Shown piece by piece: positions 24,712 to 35,810 of a DNA stretch of 64,000 bases. Below the pieces are notes generated by a model. The model saw only the letters and a list, made by a program, of their open reading frames with translations, searched no databases and was not told the DNA's origin. A program made the position numbers and the translations under genes. The stretch is from Parascedosporium putredinis. Lineage: Eukaryota; Ascomycota; Sordariomycetes; Microascales; Microascaceae. The DNA is taken from NCBI GenBank assembly GCA_949357655.1, contig CASHTG010000012.1, positions 4,278,001-4,342,000 of the forward strand. The letters are read 5' to 3'. Within the stretch, counting starts at the first letter, position 1. Every line of letters begins with the position of its first letter.

Positions 24712-26684
24712 ATGCCTCTCCATCAATTCGACTACCTCTTCGCCCTCGGCACCATCTTTGCCTTTCTCGACGCCTGGAACATCGGTACGCACTCTCCCCT
24801 TCCTTCTCCTTTCCTTCATCTGCCCAACCACTGAACCCCCGCACCCGCTAACCCCCCCACCACCCCAGGTGCCAACGATGTCGCCAACTCCTGGGCCTCC
24901 TCCGTCGCCTCCGGCTCCGTCTCCTACATCGGCGCCATGTCCCTCGCCGCCGTCATGGAATTCTCCGGCGCCGTCGGCGCCGGCGCCCGCGTCACCGACA
25001 CCATCCGCACCGGCATCGTCGACACCGAACGCTTCGCCACCAACGCCCCGCTCCTCATGCTCGGCATGGTCTGCGCCGTCGCCGCCTCCTCCATCTGCCT
25101 CACCGTCGCCACCAAGCTCGGCATGCCCGTCTCCACCACCCACGCTCTCATGGGCGGCATCATAGGTTTCGGCGTCGCGGCCCTGGGCACGGGCGGCGTG
25201 CGCTGGGTGGAAGAGGGCTCGGGACTGCAGGTCCTGAACAGCGGCGTCGTCCAGGTCTTCATCTCGTGGATCCTGGCGCCGTTCTGGCCGGCGCCTTCTC
25301 GGCCACCATCTTCACCATTACCAAGTTCGTCGTGCTGCTCCGCAAGAATCCCGCCCTCAAGGGGCTCATCTTCTTCCCCATCTACTTTGCCCTCACCGGC
25401 TCTCTCATCGTCATGCTGCTCGTTTCCAAGGGTGGATCGATCAACATCCCCGAGGGACAAGTTGCTGGCGTCATTGCCGCCGTTGGACTAGCCCTCGGTA
25501 CCTTGGTTGGAGTCTTCCTCGTTCCTTGGCTATACCGGACCGTGGTTTTGGATGACTGGGAGCTCAAATGGTACGATATCCCTCAAGGACCCTTCCTACT
25601 CCGCCGCGGTCCGGTCCCTCCTCGTCCGCAGGAAGACCCTGTCTACGGCGACCGAAGTCCCCGCCTCAGCCTCAACCTAGAGAGTCGTCCTGTCACGGTT
25701 GACTCTGAAACAGGAATGGCAAAGGAGGCCAGAGTGACCGTCACTGAGCGCCCAACCCCTCCCCGAAAGTCTCTTGTCGGTCCCCGTCCCGACGGCCCCT
25801 GGCACAACAAGGCCGTGCTCTTCTGGGCGCTCAAATGGGCCGTCTTCCACGGCGTGGACCAGGATGTCGTCAACATGCAGAACGAGACGGACGCCTTGAG
25901 CGGCAATATCAAGGACATGCACGCTCGCGCCGTGCGCTATGATGGCAAGGCAGAGCACCTGTTCAAGTTCTTGCAAGTTCTCACGGCTTCGACGGCCTCG
26001 TTTGCCCACGGTGCCAATGATGTCTCCAAGTAAGCTTAGGTCTTGTATATCTATCCTGTACTCTTGTTCTAACATTATCAACCTAGCGCCATCGGTCCCT
26101 ATGCTACCATCTTTCAAATCTGGAATGATGGAGTCTTGAGGAACAATGTTGGCGTTCCAGTCTGGATCCTGTACGTATTATTTCTTTTGCTGTGTATGCG
26201 CTAGAGAATACGGCCATTTTCTGACGCTATATCCGATTACATGTAGTCTCTTTGGTGCCTTTGGAATTGTTCTTGGCCTGTGGACCTACGGCTACAACAT
26301 CATGAAAAATCTCGGAAACAAGGTCACCCTGCAATCGCCTTCACGAGGTTTCTCTATCGAAATGGGCAGCGCCATTACTGTAATCATGGCTACTAGGTTT
26401 GGTATGTTTTCACTCGTCCAATTCTCTTATGTTACCTCAGAAACAGCGTTTTGGTAGCGATGTTAACAATATCCTCCTCAGGACTCCCCGTTTCTACCAC
26501 ACAGTGCATCACTGGTGCTACAGTCGGAGTCGGATTGTGTAATGGTGACTGGAGGGCCATCAACTGGCGCATGGTCGCCTGGATTTACATGGGCTGGTTC
26601 ATCACTCTTCCCACCGCAGCAACTGTATCCGGTGGCCTGATGGCTTTCATCATCAATGCTCCAAGCAGGGGGTCCGTCCTATAA
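24712..26684 (+). CDS. Sodium/phosphate symporter, PiT/PHO4 family (PHO89 type), one frameshift
   Basis: Five exons: 24712-24784, 24869-26029, 26087-26170, 26247-26401 and 26482-26684. The product is about 558 residues after one correction. It is a plasma-membrane inorganic phosphate importer, normally cation-coupled. Both inverted-repeat signatures of the family are present: GANDVANSW near the start and GANDVSNAIGPYA, split by intron 2, in the second half. Further marks are GMPVSTTHALMGGIIG in repeat 1 and GLPVSTTQCITGATVGVG in repeat 2. A hydrophilic loop of about 100 residues (from DDWELKWYD on) separates the halves. The frame breaks at about 25279: expected ILAPVLAGAFSA needs one more C. 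Orthologs are usually induced by phosphate starvation; I saw no clear CACGTG site upstream. Confidence 0.9.
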
Positions 26685-27037
26685 ATCTACCTCGCTTGGT
26701 CTCCAGGATGGATGACTGCCCGTCATCTGTGTCTTGGACGGGATAAAAGAGCAAAACTATGAGCATCTTGGTGAGGAGAGGCTAGTTGACAATGGAAATC
26801 GAAAAAAACATAGTTTGAGCTCATCTTCGTTTGCGAATTCTTCTATGCGGTGATGTAACTTGATCCCTCTTGCTGCACGATCCGACACCATACATGTTTA
26901 GAAAGAAAGTATATTAAAAAGTCTATTATCATCTTACGGTCCCGTCATTAGTGTATGCTGGATTTTGAACGCTTGGCCCTCCCATGATGTACTCCTTGAA
27001 CTCCGGATTTAGTTTTGGGTTATTCGGAAATAACATC
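26685..27037. other. Intergenic between convergent genes
   Basis: 353-bp spacer between the permease 3' end and the alpha-glucosidase 3' end. Nothing else seen. Confidence 0.5.
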
Positions 27038-28843
27038 TCATTCCTCCTTCTCCTCCTCATCTCCCTTCGCAGGCTCCACCAGGAACACACGACCCTCGTA
27101 AGGGCCCATGGTACCGCCATTATCCTCGTCCGTAGTAGAGATGAGCAGCTTGAGTTTCTCAGGCTCCTGCGTGACCTCCTCAACCTCCTGGTGCCATTCT
27201 ATGTGCTCGGTGGAAAAGTTCATGACGACGAGGACGCGGCGCTCCCCTGCTGCTTGGTATAGATGAAGAGGTGCTCGTGGTCCGGGCGGATCGCGGTGAA
27301 ATCGCCATAGACAAAAGTGTCGGCGTTCTCCTTGCGGAGCTTAATCATGCGCTTCCAGAAGGCGAGGACGCTGCCCGCGTTGTCGAGCTGGGAGGCGACG
27401 TTGATCTCCTTGCTGCTGGGGTGCATGGGAGCGACGGGGTCCTTGTCGGAGAAGCCAAAGTAGGGCTCATTGCCGTCCCAGGGGATGGGCATGCGGGCGT
27501 TGAAACGGCTCAGGTAACGCACCGAGGCGGCGGCGCGGTCCATGGCCTCTTGGTCGTCGCCCTGGGTCTCCTTGACGAAGTCGTAGTAATAGTTACTCTC
27601 GACGTCCTTCATCTCCTCGATGGGGAAGTCTTGGGGGACGCTAATCATGCCGATTTCCTGGCCCTGGTAGAGGTACAAAGTGCCGGACATGGTGCCCTGG
27701 AGCATGGCCAGCAGGATCCCCGAGGGCACGCGGTACTCGGGGCTGTCGTCGGCGTAGCGGCTGATGCTGCGCGCCTGGTCGTGGCTCTCGAGGAACACGG
27801 CCACCCACGCGTCGGTGCCGACCATGACGTTTTGGATCTGCTCCCAGGCGCCCTTCCACTGCGAGAGGGTGAAATCCTTGGGGGTGATTTCGTACTTGCG
27901 GCCGGGGCCCATGCCGGTGCCGACGACCTCGAACATGAAGGCCATGTCCAGCTGCTTCTTGTCGCCGGAGAGATACTGCAGCACGTGCTCCTTCTCGGCG
28001 GTGAAGGGAAGCTCGCCGGCGCTGATGATGTTGAGGTCGCGCAGTTTCTTGCCGATCTCGAAGAGGTACTCGTGGATGCGCGGGCCGTTGCACGTTAGCG
28101 CCGTCGGGTTCTGCCAGGGCCAGTCGTTGAGGACCTCGGGCGCGTCGGGGAGGCCTTCGGGCTTGCTAAGCATGTTGGCGGCGTCGATGCGGAAAGCGTC
28201 GATGCCCTTGTCGACCCAGTAGACGATGGCTTCCTCGATCACGGCCTTGCGCATCTCCTCGTTGTCCCAGTTCAGGTCGGGCTGGCCTTCGGTGAAGAGG
28301 TGGAGGTAGTATTCCTCGGTATCCTCGTCCCACTTCCAGGCGCTGTCCTCCCCGAAGACGGACTTCCAGTTGTTGGGGGCAGCCTGTTGCCCTCGTCATC
28401 GTAGTTGGCGGGCCTCCAAAAGTACCAGTCGCGCTTGGGGCTGTCCTTGGAAGATTTGGATTCGAGAAACCAGGGTGCTTGCTCGAGGTGTGGCTGATGA
28501 CGAGATCGAGCATGACGCGCATCTTGCGAGAGTGGCACTCCTCGATGAGACGGTGCATGTCGTCGAGGGAGCCGAACGGCGGGTAGATGTCTTGGTAGTT
28601 GGAGATGTCGTAGCCCGTGTCGATCTGGGGCCCGTCGTACATGGGGCTCAGCCAGATGACATCGACGCCCATATTTTGGAGATAGTCCAGCTTCTCGATG
28701 ACGCCGCCGAGATCGCCGGTGCCATCGCCATTGGAATCTTTAAAGGATTGGGGGAAGATCTGGTACACTGTGCCTTCCTTCCACCATTCGGAGCCGGTTT
28801 TCGCCGGCACCTTGATATCGCCGGCAGCCATGTCAGCAGACAT
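27038..28843 (-). CDS. GH13 alpha-glucosidase (maltase/oligo-1,6-glucosidase type), three frameshifts
   Basis: Single exon, ATG at 28843-28841, stop at 27040-27038. About 602 residues once three bases are restored. It hydrolyses terminal alpha-glucosidic bonds of maltose and short oligosaccharides. There is no signal peptide, so action is probably intracellular. GH13 blocks are visible: VYQIFPQSFKDSNGDGTGDL, DLVISHTSS, the nucleophile Asp in DAFRIDAAN, the acid/base Glu in SAGELPF, and the third carboxylate in FLESHDQAR. The C-terminal beta domain ends EEEKEE. Frame breaks are at 28473-28475 (HPWFLES needs one more base), 28375-28379 (PPNNWKS) and 27244-27247 (GERRVLVVMNF); each is one base short in a C/G run of the coding strand. 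No in-frame stop remains after correction, so I treat the gene as functional. Confidence 0.88.
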
Positions 28844-30474
28844 GATAACGGCTGGCTCGTGCTTAACCTTGAGGATTGTAAGAAGTAAGAGAAAAGGGGG
28901 ATAGAATTGAAGCCTTTCGATTGACTCAAAGACAACGTGGGGCAGGTGCTAGATAATGACGACGATCGGTGGGAATGAGAACGATTGAATTTCAGATTTA
29001 CTTCCTTCCCGGGAATGATGGGCGGGCAACGTGGGAGTATTTATTCAACTTTTTATTTTCTTATTCGTCGGTGTACATGGCGACATCATCCATGCCCCGA
29101 ATCCAGTTCTGTAGGCAATGATGCGCTTATCAGTTGTTGGGAAGAGCTAAAAAATGCAAAGGTTTCGCACAGCAAGGAATTGGAAACCCGGTGTGGCGGC
29201 CGTGCCTGCCTCGCTCAAAATTTGGACGACCGACCGGCTGCCAACGACAACATGACGACATGGCTTTTGAGATTTTCGGAGGGAAAGTTCGACTCGGCGC
29301 ACCGAACAGACAGGGAGGTGCGGCTGGACAGGAGATTTTGTTCCAGCTATGCCAAGCAAGCCGTGTCCTACGTCATCTTGCCCCCATTTGTGCATGGAAG
29401 GTGGTGGGTGGCCCCCACCATGTGAAGACCTCGATTCCTTTCGACGGTTTGTCAGGAGAGACACGAGGGTCAATTGGGTCAAGCTAACTGTCGTGCTTGA
29501 CCGCTTGAACCAAACCATCAGATTGATCTGAGGGCTCATCTCGTAATAGGGCGCTTAGATAGCAATCTAAGTGATTCGCACCGGCACACGGTGACGACAG
29601 CAGCGGAGCAGAGCTTCCGATCGGTGTTCGATCTCGTCAGCCCGGGAATGGGAATCGGACCGTATGCTTTTTTGTTGCCACGCGAGAGGGCATGGTTGAG
29701 AAGGCCCTGACGGCCCTGACGATCAGGCCCTAGCCAAAATAAATTGCATGTTTTCCGTTCAACTTCTCCATGCCGAAACCCACGAAATTTCTACCCGGTT
29801 TCATGGGAATTCCGCTCTTCGTCACGCTTGGTTAGAGCTCGAGTGGCGACACGAGAAAATTTTTTACAAAAGAGCACAACGGCACGCGCGGCCATCTCGT
29901 CCTCTTGCGTAACGTCACCCCAGCGGAGTCCCGATATGCGAGCGGTCTCGCATCGATGTGGTGTTTCCCTGAAGTTATTCCAGAACTAGGAAAAGGCGAG
30001 GTGTCTTTATTTCATATGTTCTCAAAGCACACGATATCAATATAGTTCCACGGACGGATTAATGTATTTGCCGTATGATACACCACTATAAGCACGATGG
30101 AAGGAACGCCTTCCTGGTAGGGACCTTTGGACGTTGGAATTCTAGAGTTCCTTCCTAGAACGCACTTGCAAGGACAGATGAATTTGGAAGTTGCAACTGA
30201 TATAGGCTTTGATATATAAGAACGTCCACACGGACCAAACTCTCATTGTCGTCGATGTGCCAACCGGGGCCTCAATAATAAGATGGATCTGTGGATGCTT
30301 TGCATCAAGTGTGTCTGACTTATCCAGCGACAGTTACAAAGTTTCCGCAGAGTCCACCATTCCTCCCTGACTGACATCCTCCATCATATCCTTCCCTCCT
30401 TTTCGTTCCTTAGCCTCGATACAATATAACTTGGAATCCCCGCGTTTGTGCGACGCATATACAAGAGTGACGCC
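28844..30474. other. Intergenic, divergent promoters
   Basis: 1.6 kb between the alpha-glucosidase (-) and metallophosphoesterase (+) starts. An A/T-rich TATTTATT at about 29038 could serve the minus gene. No supported ORF. Confidence 0.45.
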
Positions 30475-31413
30475 ATGGGGTCTATTGCTACGAAAACCAG
30501 AGTCCTCGTGCTTTCAGACACGCACGGTATCCGGCCCCGACAGCTGCCTCAACAGGAGGTGGATGTTGCGATCCACAGCGGTGATATCACGCAACACTCA
30601 AAGCTTGAAGAGTTTGTCGACATGATCGATATGATGAAGCACATAAAAGCTCCGCTGAAAATCATGATTGCTGGTAATCACGACTTTTCGCTCGACCCTC
30701 CTGTTTTCGACAAAAGATTCGCGAGGCTTGGAGGATCGCTGGTGATGATATTGATACACAACTCGTCATCAAGGAATATGGGAATTCAGGTGATAGCCAC
30801 AAGTTGCTGCAAGATGCCAAAGAGCACAATATCCATTTTCTTCCTGAAGGGTCGTATTCGTTTATTCTTGCGAATGGCGCGCAACTAAAGGTATACGCCA
30901 GCCCATACACGCCAAATCCAACTCACGAACAAGACTTGTGGGGGTTTCAGTACTCCTCTCAACGAGATTTTTCCATCCCAGCAGGCACTGACATTGTCAT
31001 AAGCCACGGGCCTCCTAGGGGCTTCTTGACATGTCGACTGACAAGCAGAGGCTCGGCTGCCAGTCCCTTTTGCAGCGGTTGCCAGGGCGCAGCCAAAGGT
31101 GCACTGCTTTGGACATGTTCACAATGGCTGGGGCGCCAGATTCGTCGCCTGGAGAACAAATATATCGCAGGAGCCGTCTCATTTCACGGATATCGATAAC
31201 GGGAATTCACGTGTGATCACCACCCTTGCAAAACTTGGGACGACCTACGGCGACCTTCCATCACTCTTCGAGAGCAGCCATTGCTCAGATGACGAGCTGT
31301 CTCTAGGAGAGGGGAAGACGCTGTTTGTTAATGCGGCCCTTAGTGGTATGGACGGCACTCTTCGCCAGCCGATGTGGTTACTAAACATTGACCTTGACCG
31401 GGCGGGACCTTAG
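30475..31413 (+). CDS. Calcineurin-like metallophosphoesterase, three frameshifts
   Basis: Single exon, about 313 residues after correction. It is a binuclear-metal phosphoesterase. All family blocks are visible in order: LSDTHG (D-X-H), SGDIT, AGNHDF, SHGPP, and FGHVHNGWG (G-H-X-H), so the metal site looks complete. It resembles the fungal 'metallophosphatase domain' proteins of about 300 residues whose substrate is unknown. Frame breaks lie at the A4 run 30712-30715 (joins FDKK to IREAWRIAGDD), at about 31027 (GFLDMSTDK) and at the T4 run 31068-31071 (then VHCFGHVHNG). The frame rotates through all three phases in order, as expected for three one-base losses. The start is the first ATG in frame with the DTHG block. 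Confidence 0.85.
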
Positions 31414-31848
31414 CTCACGCCACACATGGTATCACCAGAATGCGGCAAGAGCAGGCACGGCTTCAGTTTGGAGCCCAGCTGCTTGTTTTGGGAAGACGCT
31501 GGCATGCAAAAGCAACGAAGTAGACCGCAAGAGGGCTTGGCTTTCCGGATATGTTGGCCTGGCTCATTCTAGCTATGGGCCGTGCTGAGATTCCGTAGAT
31601 ATGGCAGAGAACTCGAATTAAGAAAAGACAAAATTAATTAGAGCGTCTAAGGTGCTTATAAGTAGCCATTAGTCCAAGAAAGAAGACCTCAGATTATAGA
31701 ATTAAACATGCATCGTGTTCCACCCCTGAAGGAACGACCTCGTATTATAGTCCTGCCGGAGCCAATTATATCGTCGTATTCGTCATCTCCCCATTAAATC
31801 AAGGCTCATAAATCATCATCGCTTTTGCTTTTCTCTCCATCGTCCACA
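31414..31848. other. Intergenic between convergent genes
   Basis: 435-bp AT-rich spacer between the metallophosphoesterase and CE5 esterase 3' ends. No feature seen. Confidence 0.5.
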
Positions 31849-32689
31849 TCAAGACGAGGCCGCGCAATACCTAAACTTGACAAACTGTACCGCGTCTTCC
31901 CAGTACTTGTCGAAATAGCTAGAGTGGATGTCCCAATCGGCACCTCCCGCGCAAGCGGGTCGTTCAGCAGACAGTAGTCACGAAGGGCATCCGAATACTT
32001 GTTCAGGTTGGCCAGTTCGGTCGTGTTCCTCGGGCCCAGCTATAGGAATCGAGCACGGTTAGCCAATTGCTTTGGTATGGCTGCGGTTGAGGCCATTACT
32101 TACGCCATTCACTTCCTGGCCGGAGAGAAGGTTGTACACCTGTCCATTGTTGTGTCTAGGGGATCCCCACATGAGGGCAGCGATAACTATCCTTCTTGTT
32201 AGTACCCCCGTTCAGGGATGCAGGTTACACGGGCCAAGAAAAGCTTACTTTGGTTACCGGGGAAGTCGTCGGATCAATCCCCTGGCTACCGGGCTGCGTG
32301 CAGCTGTTCCAGATCCACTCCATCTCGGCCGCCCCGCCCAACGCGTCCCCGACGACGTGCGCGCCCTGCGACCAGCCGGACAGCACGATCTTGGAGTTGG
32401 GGCACCTCTGCCCGTAACGCTGCACGGCGGCGACGGTGGCGCTGACGCCCGCCGCGGCGGACGCGCAGTAGGTGTTGTAGCTGGCGGGGTACTGGACGTT
32501 TTCAAAGTCGCAGCTGTCGAACTCGGCACAGATGGCTTGGGCGATGGCCTTTTGCCGGCCCGGGTAGGGCTCCGTGGTGCCGCGGACGAGGAAGATGCGG
32601 ACGTCGGTGCAGGGTTTGGCTGTGCAGACGGCGGCGGCGGAGGTGAGGGCCGCGAGGGAGCCGAGGGCGAGAAGGGACTTGACGTGCAT
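31849..32689 (-). CDS. Acetylxylan esterase/cutinase-like CE5 esterase, two frameshifts
   Basis: Three exons: 32689-32249, 32186-32104 and 32039-31849, with introns of 62 and 64 nt. About 238 residues. A signal peptide (MHVKSLLALGSLAALTSAAA) marks secretion. The serine nucleophile is in GWSQGAH. IDPTTSP and AALMWGSPRH are typical of acetylxylan esterases, and the last exon carries the catalytic Asp and His (NDPLCAGG, DIHSSYF). It would deacetylate xylan or act on related esters. Two one-base losses are inferred: the G4 run 32259-32262 (gives SPGNQ and sets the right splice phase) and 31953-31954 (gives PLCAGGADW). The total then is 239 codons. It shares the CE5 family with the partial gene at the left edge of the window but is not closely similar. 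Confidence 0.85.
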
Positions 32690-33707
32690 GGTGGATCCTT
32701 TGTCTAGGAGAGTCTTGAGGCAGGATGGATGAACGAATGGAAAAGTGCACGATGAACACTTGCTAACGCCCTAGGGAAATCTACACAACTTAAGAGAATG
32801 TTCCAAGCAAGGAATTTGCATCGACCGGCGCCCTCTTCCTGTTTATATTCGCCCCTCCTTCGGCACGCTTTCCGCACTTACCCTATGCCATCCCCAGCCA
32901 TCCAAAAGATGCCGAGGGTGATTTTTTCGTAAGACGGCGCCGATGAACCGCTGAAGCCCCAAAAGAAAGGAATCCTTCCTGCACAACACCAACGACTACC
33001 CCACGAATGTGCAATTGTACCCCAAACCGGTGCCAGCGATGACACCACGGGTGAGGGGCTTGCCTTCCGCATCGAGATCGACGCTGCAACGTCGCACGGT
33101 GCACTGCTCCCGCTTTGGGTCGCCGACGCGGGGAAGGAGGATCGGGGAGGGCACGATTCCAGTTACGCTCATCCGGAGGCTCTGTGCTTTGCTTGGATCG
33201 TCGTCTGCACGTCTGCATGAACAATCTTGCTCGCACGGACTATTTCTCCGGTCGAGAAGGGAAACTCCGGTTGGCCCGGCCGTTGATGGTTGATGGAGGG
33301 GTTTTTGTCATCTGAAAAAGAAGGGAATGACAACGGAGCTTTGTCGAAATACGCGTGTTTGCCTCAATTGAATTATTTAACTGGATGGGACGAGGGAGAT
33401 AAGAGAACAAAAGAGCTAGCACGTGTCAGAGTCAAGTGCCAATTGGAAGCTGCAAAATACTAGTTCATGGCCGCAGGCCGTCTATTCATGTGGTTGTTGT
33501 CCCGAGTCATTTCCTAACTACCTAATTTCCCAAGTCATTACATTGCCCTTTTTTCTTCTTCTTCCGCTTCTGTTTCCATTCATATTTCTTCATTCATGAG
33601 TATTCCTCTCACATGTCATGCAGATAACTTCTCTCGGTAGTCCGTCCTCTTCTTCTGTTTAGCGCGTCTTAGGCGAAGACAGAAAAGTCGCTCAGAGTCA
33701 GCCCCGT
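32690..33707. other. Intergenic
   Basis: 1.0 kb upstream of the CE5 esterase and downstream of xylose reductase. It holds the esterase TATA element at 32842. No supported ORF. Confidence 0.5.
32842..32847 (-). promoter_or_regulatory. TATA box of CE5 esterase gene
   Basis: Plus-strand TTTATA reads TATAAA on the coding strand, about 153 nt upstream of the ATG at 32689. Confidence 0.45.
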
Positions 33708-34808
33708 TTAAGAGAAGATGTGGAGAGGGTGGTTGGGGAGATAGAAGCCGGGGTCGTTGAAGCGAAGACCAATGTCCAGGGCGGCGATAGACTCGAGCTC
33801 CTCGGAGGTCATGTCGAAGCCAAAGACATCGAGGTTCTGCTGGAGCCTGTCCTTGTTGTTGGACTTGGGAATGACGGCAATGTTGCGCTGGGTGGCCCAG
33901 CGGAGAAGAACCTGCGAGGCGGTGACGTTGTATTTGGTGGCGAGAGCCTTGACGGCGTCGTGCTCGAACAGCGTGGGAATCTTCTTGGCCTTCTTGGAAA
34001 AGGTCTCGGGGAGCTCGAGGAAAGACTGAGGGCCAAAGGAGGAGTAGGCGGTGACGGCAATCTTGTGGAGCTGGGCCATCTCGATCAGGCCGGGCTGCAC
34101 GAGGTAAGGGTGGTGCTCGATCTGGAGGGAGGAGACGGGGTGGCGGGCGTAGCTCATGAGGTCGTAGAGCGACTGCGCCTGGAAGTTGGAGACGCCGATG
34201 CTCTTGGCGACGCCCTCGTCGACGAGCTGCTCGAGAGACTCCCAGGTCTCGCGGATGGGGACCTTGTCCTCCTCGACCGTGCCCTGGTCATCCATCCACC
34301 AAGCCTAGATGCGACTCCTTGTTAGATATCATGTCCTTTGTTCTCATGCTGGCGCTCGACCGTTTTCGAGAAGCTGGTCGCCAAAAAAGTCAAAAGAGTG
34401 AAAGAGGAAGAGACTTACGGGATACCTGCGGACCTCGGGGTCAATATACTTCAAGGCGCAGGGGAAGTGGATGAGGAAGAGATCGATATAGCCAAGGCCC
34501 CAAGTCTCATTCTGCTTCTTGGCCATGTCAACGGCATACTCCTTGCGGTGGTAGTTGTTCCAGAGCTTGGTGGTGATGAAGATGTCCTCGCGCTTGACGA
34601 GGCCCTCGTCGATGGCACGGCGGATACCCTCGCCGGCCTCCTTCTCGTTCTGATAGTCGTAGGCGCCGTCAAAGAGCCTGTAGCCGACCTTGATGGCGTT
34701 GTAGACGGTCTCGGCGGCGGTCTCCTTGGGGACCTTCCACAGGCCGAAGCCGACGAGGGGCATCTCCTTGCCGGAGGCCAGAGTGGTGGTCTTGGAGAGA
34801 GGGGCCAT
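33708..34808 (-). CDS. xyl1: NAD(P)H-dependent D-xylose reductase (aldo-keto reductase)
   Basis: Exons are 34808-34419 (130 codons) and 34304-33708; 328 residues, no frame defect. It reduces D-xylose to xylitol and L-arabinose to L-arabinitol, the first step of fungal pentose catabolism, in the cytosol. The AKR tetrad is in place: Asp47, Tyr52, Lys81 and His114 (LFDGAYDYQNE, ITTKLWNN, FLIHFP). The coenzyme loop IPKSNNKDR has the Lys-Ser-Asn-Arg set that contacts the NADPH 2'-phosphate in xylose reductases. Length is close to the usual 320-325. The gene is divergent from a Zn2Cys6 regulator, with a 1.0-kb shared promoter carrying an XlnR-like GGCTAAA. Symbol given by family (xyl1/xdl1/xyrA are all used in fungi). 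Confidence 0.93.
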
Positions 34809-35186
34809 GGTGAGCTGTATGGAGAGATATGAGATGAGGACTTGTAGCGCAAGGTATTATGAGTTGGACAATAGCACAAGGAATGGACAGGTAGATATGA
34901 CGAGGAAAGGGATTAAAGAATAGATAGAAAAGAACAGGAAAACTCTTGAGAGAGCAAATTCGAGCTTGATGACGAGTTGGAGGGGTTCAAGAAGCTTTCT
35001 AGGAGGGGTAAATTTGACCCCATTCGGTGCAGAGCAGCAAAGAGCTCTCCCTCCCCACAATAACGAAAAGTCTCCGTAATGGATCATCGGAGCTGTGATG
35101 ATTTTCCTACGCTACAAGCTAAAAAAAGCTTGCGTCAGGGTCTGGACATGGGCTGAAGTGGCGACGCGCCGACCTCCGTGGGCCAC

Positions 35187-35219
35187 TGTGTGTGTGTGCG
35201 TGTATGTGTAGTGTGTGTA
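35187..35219 (+). repeat. Imperfect (TG)n tract
   Basis: TG-rich alternating tract with a few interruptions (GCG, TAT, TAG) in the shared promoter. Confidence 0.85.
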
Positions 35220-35337
35220 TTTGGCCGAAAAGCTTGCTCTTTCCCGGAAGGTTGAGCCATTCAAGTGGTAAAGGTTTCCGTATTCGGGTTTAGCTCCAAA
35301 ACGATACGGGAAGGTGAAGAGGGCGGGCTCTCCGATG

Positions 35338-35344
35338 TTTAGCC
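35338..35344 (-). promoter_or_regulatory. XlnR/XYR1-like GGCTAAA element
   Basis: TTTAGCC on plus equals GGCTAAA on minus, the consensus of the xylanolytic activator XlnR. It lies about 530 nt upstream of the xylose reductase ATG. Xylose reductase genes are known XlnR targets, but a 7-mer alone is weak evidence. Confidence 0.3.
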
Positions 35345-35498
35345 AAGTTTAACCTAGAATAGGAAATAGTGGCCAGCAAAAAATGGAGAAAGGATCATGC
35401 CATGTTTCCTAGTCCGGGCTAGACTCACGGCAAAGGAGCGAGCTGGCGAGCTTGTTGAGTGTTGGCGGATTTGGGTGATCCGGCATTCTTCCCCCTTC

Positions 35499-35517
35499 TT
35501 TTTTTTTTTTTTTTTTT
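35499..35517 (+). repeat. Poly-T run (19)
   Basis: Uninterrupted run of 19 T, about 0.3 kb upstream of the regulator ATG. Such runs often mark nucleosome-poor promoter DNA, but also sequencing trouble. Confidence 0.85.
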
Positions 35518-35810
35518 CTTTTCCCTTTGTTTGGCTGGCCGCAGACCCTTCTCCTCCCCCAGAGCCATCGACCCTACAGAATATCTCCCTCCTCGCCCCC
35601 TTTTAGAAATATTCCCCCTTCCATGGCGGGGATTCCTTTGTGGGTACCGCACGCACGCCGCGCGCACGCTTTCCGGGTTCCCTCTCTCCCGCCCTTTTTT
35701 CGTGCTGCTCCCACCCCCAGAAATCCTCTGTCGAACGCTGGCAAGGGCAAGCGGAACCGCACATCCTCCAATCTCGCTCCCCGGACAATGGTGACGACTG
35801 GTCCACCAGG

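Larger units (their letters stand above)
34809..35810. other. Shared divergent promoter of xylose reductase and Zn2Cys6 regulator
   Basis: 1.0 kb between divergent starts. It contains an XlnR-like GGCTAAA (35338-35344, minus), two CreA-type SYGGRG matches on the minus strand (GTGGGG at 35053-35058, CTGGGG at 35557-35562), a TG-rich tract and a T19 run. These short sites can occur by chance. Confidence 0.5.

Noticed and set aside
27271..28098. 275-codon plus-strand frame opposite the alpha-glucosidase
   Set aside because: A shadow of the GC-rich coding strand with Val/Leu/Ala-rich sequence; the minus-strand GH13 motifs are unambiguous.
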